Source of the DNA: Nitrospira sp.
GTDB lineage: Bacteria > Nitrospirota > Nitrospiria > Nitrospirales > Nitrospiraceae
NCBI GenBank assembly: GCA_030692565.1
Contig: JAUYAO010000030.1
Coordinates: 1-53,385 of the forward strand
DNA length: 53,385 nucleotides
Direction: 5' to 3'
The position numbers and the translations under genes were made by a program. This document shows positions 31,245 through 40,200 of the stretch, piece by piece. A model generated the notes under the pieces. It worked only from the letters and a program-made list of their open reading frames with translations, made no database searches and was not told the DNA's origin. Positions within the stretch are counted from its first letter, which is position 1. Every line of letters begins with the position of its first letter.

Positions 31245-33497
31245 TTACACAAGTGGACGGGCTGAACGCAACTGCGCGGCGAGCGACGCGAAGCGGGAAT
31301 CCTGCACCATCTGCTCGACGGTCGCAGTCAATTTCCTGGACCAGTTGGGATGCTGATCGACGGTGCCGGGCACATTGGTCTGCGCCCGTTGACCGAGCAC
31401 ATCTTCCACGTTCGCGAGGACGACCCAGGAGGGCGTGCGCGCGAGATAGAGATGCAGCGCCGCCGTCAGATCCGCGGTCATCACCGGACTCTGTGCCGGA
31501 TCGTCCGACAGGCCATTCGGCAGGAGGCCCTCGGATTTCAACGCCGCGAGCAACCGAGCCTTGTCGATTTGCCGTTCAGCGAGCGCGCCCCGACGAGCCT
31601 CCTCGCTCGCACAGAGCCCCAGGCTGACGCGCGTCTCGATATCGGTGCCGTCCCAGTAGCCGCTCAGTGTCGGCAAATCATGGGTCGTCACGACCCCGAG
31701 CGATTGAGCGGGATAGGCCGAAGGGGACTTCAGACTGCCGTCCCCGTTCCGTTCGAAATAGAGGACACGATACGAAAGCACGCCGGCCGCGGCCAGCCGA
31801 TCACGCACCCAATCGGGCACCGTTCCCAGATCTTCGCCGATCACCAGCGTCTTGGCCCGCATGCTCTCTAACGCGAGAATCGCGAGGAGATCGTCCGCCG
31901 GATAATGCACATAGGTCCCCTTGGAGGCCGGCATCCCGCGCGGAATCCAAAAGAGCCGGAATAAGGCCATCACATGATCGATGCGAATCGCCCCGCCGTA
32001 CCGCAGATTCGTCCGGAGCAGTTCGATGAAGAACTGATAGCCGCTGGCGCGCAGCTTCACCGGATCGGACGGCGACAACCCCCAATTCTGCCCCTCCGGC
32101 GCAAAGGCGTCGGGTGGGGCCCCACAATCGGCCTGATGCGCCAATACCTCCTGGAATCGCCATCCGTCGGCCCCATAGCGATCACTGCCCAGCGCGAGGT
32201 CGTGATACAAACCCAACGGCATCCCGGCCTCGTCGGCTTGCAACCCCACAGCGATCAGTTGCTCAGCCGCCACCCATTGCACATACTGAAAGAACCGCAC
32301 CCGCTTCATATGCCGGCGCTTGAATTCGGCGACCGCGTCGCTCGTGGGCACGCGATAGACTTCCGGCCAATCCGCCCACACGACTGAGCGGGACTGCACA
32401 AATTGCCGCTCATCTTCGAGCGCCTGAAAGAGCGCATACTCAGCCAGCGGCGTCCCCTCTTGCTGAACGTAGGAATGAAAGAACCAGCCGCGGGCCGTCG
32501 TCGGCTTCAGCTCCGGCTCCATCCCCTCAAAGTTGTCACGCAGAAAGGTCCGATAGCAGAGATCCAGCACCGTCCGCTTGAGCGCCGAGACCGCTTCGTA
32601 GTCCACATACTCGCTCGTCCGAGCCTTCGTGAGTTGCGCGCGAAAGGCGGGATCGGCCAGGCGATTCTGCACATCCGGCGTGGTCTTGGCTTCAGCCACC
32701 CGGTCGATATCGATATAGAGCTCGTTGAGATAGAGCCGACTGCTCGGCGAATAGGGACTGATGTGATAGGGCCTGGTGTTCTTCAGGGCGTGCAAGGGGT
32801 TCAACCCGATGACACCGGCGCCCAACTGCCTGCCCGCCCACTCGACGAGCGTGGACAAATCTCCAAAATCTCCGACCCCCCAGTTCCGTTCGCTGCGCAG
32901 CGAGTACAGTTGCAGGGCGAGCCCCCAAGTCCGCGTGCCGGCATGAAACGATTCAGGGACATAGCAACGCGCCGGAGCCACGATCAGACGGAACTGAAGT
33001 TCGACCGTCGCCGATCCTCCCTGCACCCAGATTTTCACATCGTAATATCCGATCGACAGATCCTGCGGCAGGGGAAACGCCAGCCGGACATAGCGACGAT
33101 TCTGGATCAGCCGCGCTTCATGAATCGGAAGACCCGGCCCCTCTTTCCACTCACCGTGCTTTTCGCCACTTTCGCCGGACACCATCCAATGGACGTGAAG
33201 CTGCCCGTCATCCGAGGGCTCGCAACGCACGTGCAACGGCCAGTTGCGAGGCGCTTGACCAGTCCGCACCACACAGACCGGGTCGCAGCCCTGTACCCAC
33301 GGCCGTTGATCCCAGGCGGTGAGTTCTTCAATCAGCGCGGTACGATCACCCACGCGAAACCCCATGGCCGAAAGAATGGCTCGACGAGTGTCATCGGTCA
33401 TCACATGGCGGGTCCCGGCAATGTCGTGGTAATCTGCGGCGATGCCGGCACGGTCGGAAAGAAGGTACAGGAGTTCAGCTTCCGGCAGGTCGTACAT
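31245..33497 (-). CDS. malQ: 4-alpha-glucanotransferase (amylomaltase, GH77)
   Basis: It transfers alpha-1,4-glucan chains between maltodextrins, releasing glucose. At 750 residues it is longer than plain amylomaltase because of an N-terminal beta-domain (about 1-170), as in E. coli-type MalQ. Catalytic signatures: nucleophile Asp in IRIDHVMALFRLFWIP (near 505), acid/base Glu in VIGEDLGTVPDWV (near 554), third Asp in TTHDLPTLSGYWDG (near 607), plus LQLYSLRSERNWGVGDFGDL and INPLHALKNTRPYHISPYSP-like substrate loops. It works with glycogen phosphorylase (4937-7096) in glucan turnover. The ATG at 33497 lacks a clear Shine-Dalgarno. The kinase-regulator pair downstream may be co-transcribed. Confidence 0.97.
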   Translation of the reverse strand: MYDLPEAELLYLLSDRAGIAADYHDIAGTRHVMTDDTRRAILSAMGFRVGDRTALIEELTAWDQRPWVQGCDPVCVVRTGQAPRNWPLHVRCEPSDDGQLHVHWMVSGESGEKHGEWKEGPGLPIHEARLIQNRRYVRLAFPLPQDLSIGYYDVKIWVQGGSATVELQFRLIVAPARCYVPESFHAGTRTWGLALQLYSLRSERNWGVGDFGDLSTLVEWAGRQLGAGVIGLNPLHALKNTRPYHISPYSPSSRLYLNELYIDIDRVAEAKTTPDVQNRLADPAFRAQLTKARTSEYVDYEAVSALKRTVLDLCYRTFLRDNFEGMEPELKPTTARGWFFHSYVQQEGTPLAEYALFQALEDERQFVQSRSVVWADWPEVYRVPTSDAVAEFKRRHMKRVRFFQYVQWVAAEQLIAVGLQADEAGMPLGLYHDLALGSDRYGADGWRFQEVLAHQADCGAPPDAFAPEGQNWGLSPSDPVKLRASGYQFFIELLRTNLRYGGAIRIDHVMALFRLFWIPRGMPASKGTYVHYPADDLLAILALESMRAKTLVIGEDLGTVPDWVRDRLAAAGVLSYRVLYFERNGDGSLKSPSAYPAQSLGVVTTHDLPTLSGYWDGTDIETRVSLGLCASEEARRGALAERQIDKARLLAALKSEGLLPNGLSDDPAQSPVMTADLTAALHLYLARTPSWVVLANVEDVLGQRAQTNVPGTVDQHPNWSRKLTATVEQMVQDSRFASLAAQLRSARPLV

Positions 33498-33574
33498 GTC
33501 GGAGAGTGTGCGTGACGACCATCAGTAAGTCAAGCTATCCTATTGTTTCCGTAGACTATTTCTGACTATTCGGA

Positions 33575-34486
33575 ATGCCAGTGGATACGACGGTTCCCCG
33601 CTTCGGCACGAGTTCATGGGCCTACGAAGGCTGGCAAGGACTCGTCTACCATCGAACCTATCCGAAAAGTCGGTTCAGCCAGGACACGCTCGCAGAGTAC
33701 GCCGCGTATCGCATATACGACACGCCCCTCTTCACCACCGTCGGCATCGATCATTCATTTTACCGACCGGCCAGCGTCAAGCAACTTGCCCACTACGCCG
33801 AGCAAGTGCCGGACGAGTTCCGCTTCTGCCAGAAAGTGTGGGAAGAGATCACCGTCCCCGCCTATGCCAACCTACCGCGATACGGCGCGAAGGCCGGCAA
33901 GCCCAATCCGCGGTTTCTTGAGCTCGGCACCTTTCGTGACCTCGTCCTGCAGCCGGCCTTGGAGGGCTTGGGCCAAAAGCTCGGCCCCTTCATCTTCGAG
34001 TTTCAGCGCTGGGGCCTTGATCCAGCCGTCTTTCTGCAACAGCTCGACCGGTTTCTCGAACAGCTGCCACCCGGCCCCGCCTACGCGACCGAAGTGAGAA
34101 ATCCCGCCATCCTCGGCCCGCGCTATCACGACATACTTCGAGCGCACGGCGTGGCCCATGTCTACAATCACTGGACGGCCATGCCCCCGCTGTCCGAACA
34201 ACATCAGAAAATGGCCGGCACATTCACCGCCCCCTTCACCGTCCTTCGACTCCTGACCCCGCTGGGGCTGGCCTATGACACAGCGGTCGAACGCTACGCC
34301 CCCTACGATCGCATCGTGCAACCGCAACCGCGTATGCGGCAGGAGACCATCGCGCTTGTGACGCAAGCAGCGGGGGATGGACGGTCCTCGTATGTCCTCG
34401 TGAATAATCGATCCGAGGGCTGCAGCCCGCTCACCGTCCAAGCGGTACTTGAAGCGCTCGCCAAACCGACCGGGCCACCGTTGTGA
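33575..34486 (+). CDS. DUF72 (YecE-like) domain protein
   Basis: A 303-residue soluble protein of the DUF72 family, TIM-barrel proteins of unknown biochemical role. Family markers: FGTSSWAYEGWQGLVYHRTYPKS (shown in part), FTTVGIDHSFYRPAS, DEFRFCQKVWEEIT, GPFIFEFQRW, YATEVRNPAIL and SYVLVNNRSEGCSPLTV. It is transcribed away from malQ with about 75 bases between them. No ribosome site is obvious upstream of the ATG at 33575. The distance to the next gene is 83 bases. Confidence 0.92.
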   Translation: MPVDTTVPRFGTSSWAYEGWQGLVYHRTYPKSRFSQDTLAEYAAYRIYDTPLFTTVGIDHSFYRPASVKQLAHYAEQVPDEFRFCQKVWEEITVPAYANLPRYGAKAGKPNPRFLELGTFRDLVLQPALEGLGQKLGPFIFEFQRWGLDPAVFLQQLDRFLEQLPPGPAYATEVRNPAILGPRYHDILRAHGVAHVYNHWTAMPPLSEQHQKMAGTFTAPFTVLRLLTPLGLAYDTAVERYAPYDRIVQPQPRMRQETIALVTQAAGDGRSSYVLVNNRSEGCSPLTVQAVLEALAKPTGPPL

Positions 34487-34509
34487 GTGCGTAACTCGCG
34501 TGGTAGCAT
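34481..34509 (+). promoter_or_regulatory. Probable promoter for the 34570 secreted-protein gene
   Basis: TTGTGA (34481-34486, 4 of 6), 17 bases, then TAGCAT (34504-34509, 4 of 6). The -35 box coincides with the stop codon region of the DUF72 gene. A leader of about 55 nt precedes the AGAGGAGG ribosome site and the ATG. Confidence 0.5.
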
Positions 34510-34569
34510 GACATGTATCGGCGACGAAGGTTGAGTCGTTTCTCGTTCGTCCACCTCAGAGGAGGCGTT

Positions 34570-35298
34570 ATGGCTGTCCGTCACTCCACCACCGGTGTCC
34601 TGCTCCTCTCCGCACTGATCGGCATTCCTCTTCCGGTGCAAGCGGCGGAAGCCACGAACGGCCGGCTTGAAATCATCGGCGAGTATCGGTATGCCGCGCG
34701 CGAATCAGAGTCTGTCGCCGACGCCAAAGCGCTGGCCTGTCGGGAAGCCTGGCGCCAGGCCGTCATCAGCTCGTCCCTCTATCGGGAATCCACCGCCTCC
34801 GTGATCGACTCCCCCCTCTTGCGTGAGCTGTCGTATACCCTTGCGAATCGTCATGTTCACGACCCCCAGATCGTCGAACAATCTGAACAGGGACGAACCA
34901 TCTCCTGCCGAGTCCATGGGTATCTCCAGACAGACGAGAGCGCGCGTGTCATTCGCACGCAGCTGACCAGCGGCCCTTCGCCGACGGAAGGGATCGACCA
35001 GAACCGTGTGTTGCGGATCCTTGCTGTGAAGGAAGACGCCACGGGCGCCATTGCGATTCAATACCAAGCCCTCAAGCGGCTGGACTGGCTCGGCACCCAC
35101 TATCAGGGCGGGTTACGGGAATCGGCGGATATTATGGTAGATTTCTATGATGATCAGGGCTTGCTCATGAAGACCGAGCGCTACCCGGCCCGGCGCACGG
35201 CCACCGGCGATGATGTCATGAATCCCGGAGCCATCGCCGTCCTCAAAGTGACAAAACCGGCCGGCAGCAAAACCTATCGTGTCTGGCTGGTGAAATAG
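34570..35298 (+). CDS. Exported protein of unknown function
   Basis: A 242-residue protein with a signal peptide (GVLLLSALIGIPLPVQA). The mature N-terminus LEIIGEYRYAARESESVADAKALACREAWRQAV resembles the alpha-beta module of FlgT-N/LPP20-like periplasmic proteins, with two cysteines (LACREA, ISCRVHG) that could pair; this likeness is weak. The C-terminal half is beta-rich. The ATG at 34570 is set by AGAGGAGG just before it; an upstream frame extension begins 19 codons earlier but is unlikely. The gap 35299-35451 has no recognised element. Confidence 0.82.
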   Translation: MAVRHSTTGVLLLSALIGIPLPVQAAEATNGRLEIIGEYRYAARESESVADAKALACREAWRQAVISSSLYRESTASVIDSPLLRELSYTLANRHVHDPQIVEQSEQGRTISCRVHGYLQTDESARVIRTQLTSGPSPTEGIDQNRVLRILAVKEDATGAIAIQYQALKRLDWLGTHYQGGLRESADIMVDFYDDQGLLMKTERYPARRTATGDDVMNPGAIAVLKVTKPAGSKTYRVWLVK

Positions 35299-35451
35299 CC
35301 CGCATCACCAGCCATTTCCGCCGCCTCCCGACCCGCCTCCACAGATTTATTCTGCCTCCCCCTTTAGTTCGACTGGGTCACAACCGATAGAGATAGCCGA
35401 GAGCCTCTTCGAACCAGTCCCGGATCTATGAAGTAGGGAGGGTGCACGGCA

Positions 35452-36309
35452 ATGTCGTCAGCACAAGAACTCGTCCAATCCTGCTCGAACATCTTCACGC
35501 TTCCTGAAATCTATTTTCGCGTGCGCGACGTCGTCGACGACTCGACCTCGACCATGGATGACTTGGCCAACGCGCTCAAGCTCGACCCGGCGATTTCCGC
35601 CCGGCTGCTGCGCATCGTCAATAGCCCGCTCTACGGATTTCCCAAACAGATTGATACCATGACCCGCGCAGTGAATCTGATCGGGATGCAAGCCGTCAGC
35701 GACCTGGTCGCGGCCACCACCATCGGACGAACCTTCAGTGGCATGACCTCGGACTTGATGGATCTGCCGGCCTACTGGCGCAAGAGCGTCCTCTGCGCCT
35801 TGCTGGCCGGCAAGATTGCGAAGGCCTGTGGAATCGAGGACAGCGAGCGGTTCTTTATCGAAGGCCTGCTGCGGGATATCGGCCACTTGGTGCTGTATCA
35901 GACGATTCCGGAACGGGCCCAGTCGGCCCTTGTCGAAGCGGGCAACTTCGGCACCGCGCTGGCGGAAGTGGAACAGTCGAACATCGGCTTCGACTTCACC
36001 GAAGTCGGCGCAGAATTGATTCGCTTCTGGGGCATGCCGGGCCAGATCGAACAGGCTATTCGCCATCAACTGAGTCCGAATGAAGCCGGGGAGTACAATC
36101 TCCATGCGTCAATCGTCCACCTCGCCGGCGCCGTCGCCGATCACGCTGAATTAGACCCCATCCGCGCCAAGCAGCCTCCAGTCTTTGATCCTTTCTCACT
36201 CTCCTGTACGAAGTTCAATCCCGACGAGCGCCCGGCTCTGCTCACCGAAGCCCAAAGCCAACTGCAAGACACCCTCTCGTTCATCTACCCACTGGCGATG
36301 GCAGCGTAG
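35452..36309 (+). CDS. HDOD domain signalling protein
   Basis: A 285-residue protein consisting almost wholly of an HDOD domain, a catalytically incomplete relative of HD phosphohydrolases used in bacterial signalling and motility control. Typical parts: LPEIYFRVRDVVDDSTSTMDDL, LKLDPAISARLLRIVNSPLYGFP, INLIGMQAVSDL-like VNLIGMQAVSDLVAA and FIEGLLRDIGHLVLYQ. The usual metal-binding HD pair is replaced in the LLRDIGH segment. GGGAGG lies about eleven bases before the ATG. No partner gene is adjacent. Confidence 0.92.
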   Translation: MSSAQELVQSCSNIFTLPEIYFRVRDVVDDSTSTMDDLANALKLDPAISARLLRIVNSPLYGFPKQIDTMTRAVNLIGMQAVSDLVAATTIGRTFSGMTSDLMDLPAYWRKSVLCALLAGKIAKACGIEDSERFFIEGLLRDIGHLVLYQTIPERAQSALVEAGNFGTALAEVEQSNIGFDFTEVGAELIRFWGMPGQIEQAIRHQLSPNEAGEYNLHASIVHLAGAVADHAELDPIRAKQPPVFDPFSLSCTKFNPDERPALLTEAQSQLQDTLSFIYPLAMAA

Positions 36310-36477
36310 AGTCCGGAACGACGGCCCACTCTTCCGCCGCTCCGATTCAACGCGCCATCGCATACAGCGCACCAGCGGCCTCATCCCTCGCACGCAATCT
36401 GCCGGCCCGGGACGCCCGTGCCTTGGTCCCCATACCGTAACCCACCCAAACCCTATAAAAACGCTCTCGTGCGGCTT

Positions 36478-36501
36478 CCACTCCCCTCTTTTGAGGAGTG
36501 G
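36478..36501 (+). other. Hairpin in the leader of the one-haem protein gene
   Basis: CCACTCCCCTC and GAGGAGTGG pair with one bulge around TTTT, 77 bases before the ATG at 36578. There is no T-run after it, so it is not a standard terminator for the HDOD gene upstream. A TATAAA lies at 36454-36459. The 268-bp gap (36310-36577) holds nothing else recognised; no known riboswitch core was found. Confidence 0.35.
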
Positions 36502-36577
36502 CCAGGCGCAGTCCCGACGCGGTAGGGTATCACCCCCGACGGATATCAGTGCCTGGAAGGAAAGGGATGGTTACCGT

Positions 36578-37336
36578 ATGAAGACGCATCGATTCCGGCT
36601 TCTCGTGGCAATGGCGCTGTTCACCCTTGCCGTCCTATCATCCCGCCTGTTCGGAGGCCAACAAGAAGACGCGCTGGAAACGGCACGATTGTTGGCGATC
36701 CTACTGGATTCCGGGCGGGTCACGATCGCCAAGCACCAGGACCTCATCAATACTCCGAATCAGACAGACAAGAAATTCACGCCGGAATTATTTGAACAAG
36801 AAGTGCAAGCTGAGTTCCAGCGGCAGACCGGAATCGCACTGAATACCCTGGAAGGTGCGACTGTCCCGCCAATGGCTAAGCCGCTTCTTGCCCAACTCCT
36901 CAGAGACAGCATTGGAACCATCCAAAGTTACCAACCCGTACTCAGCCTTCCAGCGATGCGATACAAAGGCCTCATCCCGGCGACTTTCGGCACCGAGACC
37001 GCCGCCCGGTTTCAAAAGTTTTCACCGATCTATATGAAGCAGACTGCACCCGACCATTTGGTGCGGAATCTAAACAACAAGCCCGACGACTATGAGACGG
37101 CTGCCTTCGAACGGTTCGGCGGTTCCTCTTCCGGATCCAGCAAGCACCAAATCATCAGCGAGCTGGTGGACGGAGGACGCAGTGCTCGCTTGATGCTCCC
37201 GCTCTACTATGAGAAATCCTGCCTGGTCTGCCACGGGGAACCGAAAGGCGAACGGGACATCTCCGGGTATGCGCGAGAAGGCGGCAAAGAAGGCGACCTC
37301 GGCGGCGCCATCAGCGTCATGATCCCCCTCCAGTAA
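36578..37336 (+). CDS. DUF3365 (Tll0287-like) exported protein with one c-type haem site
   Basis: A 252-residue protein. A signal peptide or anchor (FRLLVAMALFTLAVLSSRLF) is followed by a Tll0287-like sensor domain: ARLLAILLDSGRVTIAKHQD, FTPELFEQEVQAEFQRQTGI and RYKGLIPATFGTETAARF. Near the end comes a haem-attachment motif CLVCH (residues 215-219, in YEKSCLVCHGEPKGERDISGY, shown in part). The domain is related to haem-containing sensor proteins. The ATG at 36578 starts the signal peptide; a long open frame upstream is not credible. Its haem would be attached by the Ccm system in this window. Confidence 0.88.
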   Translation: MKTHRFRLLVAMALFTLAVLSSRLFGGQQEDALETARLLAILLDSGRVTIAKHQDLINTPNQTDKKFTPELFEQEVQAEFQRQTGIALNTLEGATVPPMAKPLLAQLLRDSIGTIQSYQPVLSLPAMRYKGLIPATFGTETAARFQKFSPIYMKQTAPDHLVRNLNNKPDDYETAAFERFGGSSSGSSKHQIISELVDGGRSARLMLPLYYEKSCLVCHGEPKGERDISGYAREGGKEGDLGGAISVMIPLQ

Positions 37337-37429
37337 CCTAGGCTAACTTAGAACAAACCTTGCGGCCCAAGAGTGATGCGCTACAGTCCTCCGCGCAGGC
37401 AATCCGGGCATGCTCACACCGCAAACTAC

Positions 37430-38767
37430 TTACTGGAGCGTATTCAGCGAGCCGGTCGAGCGAGCGAGATTCACGCGGGCAGCGTTGAGTTGGAACAGCG
37501 CGTTGACCAGATTCTCTCTGGCTCTAGCCACACTGGTCAGTCCATTCGTCAGTTCGAAGTAGCTGGCAGCGGTGATCACCGCGTAACGTTCCCGTGCAAG
37601 GTCGAGTTCCTTCGTCGCCATCTGCAACCCCGCCTGCGCAATCGCCGCCTGCTCTCTGGCCGCGGCGACGGCGGCCAAAGCATCGTGCACTTCCATCTTT
37701 ACCTGGTTAATTACCGCCCGCATGCGGAGGGCTTCCTGCCTCAACTGGCTTCTAGATTCGGCAATACGCCCTTCCCGCTGCGCGCCGTCGAAAATGGGAA
37801 TCTGAAGTAAGAGCGCCATATTGTAGGTGTCGAGCGAATTGTTCCAACGGTTTCCGATCAGCCCGTAGTCTCCCTGCGCGACCAGCGAAGGGAGACGCTC
37901 GCCGGTTATGGATGAGTAGGTCAGCTCCGACGCCTTCACCCGGGTGAACTGCGCCTGCACTTCCGGTCGAGCACTCAAAGCACTCTCCACAGCATCCTGC
38001 GTATCAAGAACCTCCCCGATCTCTCTCTTGAGGTCATCCGTCAGTGCCAGCTTGACGTCGTAGGGAATCGCCAACAGGTTGAGCAACGTGAGCTTGCTGT
38101 GCTCGACCTCATAACGGGAGGTAGATGCCAACTGCCGCTCGGTCGCAATCTGAGCATCGAGCCGGGCGATGTCCAATCCCGTCGCCACCCCGCCGCGCTG
38201 CCGTTGCTTCACCAACACAAGCAATTCTTCCATCACCCGCTGATTGGCCTCATGCATCTTCACCATCGCCATGGCCTTCAGCCCTTCCATGTAGGCTAAC
38301 GCGGCACTGGCCATGACATCGTACTTCCGGCTGTCTGACTCAAACTCGGTCACATGCAGTGATTCGCGCGACGCGCGCCACCGCTGGATAAGACTGACGC
38401 TGAAGAGATTTTGCGACGCATTCACCCGCCCATCGAAGATACTGAACGGATCGGTCCGCTGAGGAGCAAGCCCGAAGGTTCCGAGAAACTGCGTTTGCCG
38501 CGTCTGCCGAACCGTGCCTGCCAAATTGGGCAGGAGGCTGCCCAATTGCGTCTGCACCTGTCCCTGCGCGGCTGCAATCCGTTCCTTATAGAGCTGCACG
38601 TCGGGATTATTATCGACCGCCGCAGTGAGCGCCTCACGCAGCGTCAGAGTAAGCACAGCCGGCGGAAGGGGAGCAACAGCCCCGGTCGTCTCAGCAGCCC
38701 ACACGCCGTGGTGCAGCACGAGGGCGACGAGACCGGCTGCCACAGTCAGCACCCCAAGTCGCATCAT
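37430..38767 (-). CDS. TolC-family outer membrane efflux/secretion protein
   Basis: The outer-membrane channel of a type I secretion system. The 445-residue protein has a signal peptide (VAAGLVALVLHHGVWA), then two TolC-type repeats with long coiled helices: LTLREALTAAVDNNPDVQLY, GQVQTQLGSLLPNLAGTVRQ-like segment and, in the second half, ALSARPEVQAQFTRVKASEL. It ends near TSVARARENLVNALFQLNAARVNL (shown in part). It is the last gene of the T1SS operon; its start overlaps the HlyD stop (ATGATG). No T-rich terminator was seen downstream. Confidence 0.95.
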   Translation of the reverse strand: MMRLGVLTVAAGLVALVLHHGVWAAETTGAVAPLPPAVLTLTLREALTAAVDNNPDVQLYKERIAAAQGQVQTQLGSLLPNLAGTVRQTRQTQFLGTFGLAPQRTDPFSIFDGRVNASQNLFSVSLIQRWRASRESLHVTEFESDSRKYDVMASAALAYMEGLKAMAMVKMHEANQRVMEELLVLVKQRQRGGVATGLDIARLDAQIATERQLASTSRYEVEHSKLTLLNLLAIPYDVKLALTDDLKREIGEVLDTQDAVESALSARPEVQAQFTRVKASELTYSSITGERLPSLVAQGDYGLIGNRWNNSLDTYNMALLLQIPIFDGAQREGRIAESRSQLRQEALRMRAVINQVKMEVHDALAAVAAAREQAAIAQAGLQMATKELDLARERYAVITAASYFELTNGLTSVARARENLVNALFQLNAARVNLARSTGSLNTLQ

Positions 38768-40194
38768 CGTTCCCGCAGACTTTCTTTCACGGATTTCAGC
38801 AAGGGACTCAGCAGATACTCGATGATCCGCCGCTGGCCGGTTTTGATTTCGACGGTCACCGCCATTCCAGGAGTCAAATTCACCTGTTTGCCCTCTACGT
38901 GAATCGTGCCTCGATCCATACTCACGCGGGTGGGATACATCAGGCCGACTTTTTCAATCGGCGCGGCATCGTCGGACACCGTCAACACACGACCGGGGAT
39001 CGTCCCATAGAGCGTGAAGGGAAAGGTTTCGACTTTGATCTCGACCGGCTGGCCTTCCTTTACAAACCCCACGTCTTTGTTTTCCACCTGCGCCTCGACT
39101 TCCACCGGATGCTCTTGCGACACGACGAGCACCAATTGCTGCGCCGGCGTGACCACGCCACCGACCGTATGGACGGCCAACTGTTGAACCACGCCGTCAA
39201 TCGGGGTCGTCAGCCGCTGTAACTCCGCCTTCTGGCCGGCCTTGGTCACGTCCTGCACAAGCGACGAGGCTTTGGTTTCGGTGGTGGAGAGTTCGACCTG
39301 CTTAGTTTGCTGGAATTCCGACACCATTGCGCGATAGTGCTTCTCGGCCTCAGCCAGCGCCGACTGATCCTGCTTTACCTTGTTCCGTTGGCCGGCCAGC
39401 TCCTGCACCTTGTCGATGCGCTGCCCTTCGGCCTGCAGAAAATCCATCTTGGTGACGGCATCGTGTTCGAGCAGCTTCTTGTACGCCTCAGCGCGCTCCG
39501 TCTCCATAGGAACGGTCGCTTCAAGCCTGATCACATTCTCGCGGGTTTGCTCCAAGGCGGATCGGCGCTGGTCAACGAGGTGTTGGGCCGCCGCCACTTT
39601 CGCGTGATATTCGGCCAGATGATCGATCAGCAACTGCTGTTGCAGCGCCACATATGGCGGATCGGCATCAGCAGGCGCCTCAAAGGTCGGCTGTCCTGCA
39701 ATCAGTGCGCGCAGTCTCGCCGCCTCCACCCTGGCCGCACGATATTCATTGGAAGCCCGATCATGGTCCGCACGATTCTGCGTGGGGTCTAACTCAATCA
39801 GGACATCGCCTTTCTTCACCACCTGCCCGTCCAGCACATGGATCGCCGCAATCACACCCGTTTCATAGGGCTGGATCACTTTGGAATAGCCGCTGGGGAT
39901 GATCTTGCCCTGCGCCGTCGCGACGATATCGATCCATCCGAAGGAGGCCCAGAGCACCGCGGAGGTGAAGACCGCCACGATGGTCCACAGAATCGCCCGG
40001 CCGATCGGCGACGGCGGCGACTGCTGAATCTCGAGCACAGCCGGAAGAAACTCCGTGGTACGTGACGAGGGGGTCAGGAACCCTGCCCCCAAGGCTCCTG
40101 GCCCCTTTTCCGTCTGCCAGGCCGCTTTCCAGACCGCCCAATGTCGTGCCACTGCGCCGAACGCCATCTGCAATCCCCCGCTCTCCTGAGTCAT
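38764..40194 (-). CDS. Type I secretion membrane-fusion protein, HlyD family
   Basis: The periplasmic adaptor linking the ABC exporter to TolC. The 476-residue protein has a cytoplasmic N-terminus of about 65 residues, one membrane helix (AILWTIVAVFTSAVLWASFGW), a biotinyl-lipoyl half (GYSKVIQPYETGVIAAIHVLDGQ, shown in part), a long coiled-coil hairpin (about 145-310) and the HlyD signature in the C-terminal beta domain (PVEIKVETFPFTLYGTIPGRV-like and TPGMAVTVEIKTGQRRIIEYLLSPL-like segments). The gene begins 6 bases after the exporter gene. HlyD type rather than RND type is clear from the N-terminal tail and C-terminal signature. Confidence 0.96.
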   Translation of the reverse strand: MTQESGGLQMAFGAVARHWAVWKAAWQTEKGPGALGAGFLTPSSRTTEFLPAVLEIQQSPPSPIGRAILWTIVAVFTSAVLWASFGWIDIVATAQGKIIPSGYSKVIQPYETGVIAAIHVLDGQVVKKGDVLIELDPTQNRADHDRASNEYRAARVEAARLRALIAGQPTFEAPADADPPYVALQQQLLIDHLAEYHAKVAAAQHLVDQRRSALEQTRENVIRLEATVPMETERAEAYKKLLEHDAVTKMDFLQAEGQRIDKVQELAGQRNKVKQDQSALAEAEKHYRAMVSEFQQTKQVELSTTETKASSLVQDVTKAGQKAELQRLTTPIDGVVQQLAVHTVGGVVTPAQQLVLVVSQEHPVEVEAQVENKDVGFVKEGQPVEIKVETFPFTLYGTIPGRVLTVSDDAAPIEKVGLMYPTRVSMDRGTIHVEGKQVNLTPGMAVTVEIKTGQRRIIEYLLSPLLKSVKESLRER

Positions 40195-40200
40195 GACTCC

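Noticed and set aside
36421-36578. A cyclic-di-GMP (GEMM) riboswitch in front of the one-haem gene, suggested by GGTTACCG near the ATG.
   Set aside because: The conserved GEMM core elements, such as GGGCAAACC and GACGCAAAGCC, are absent.
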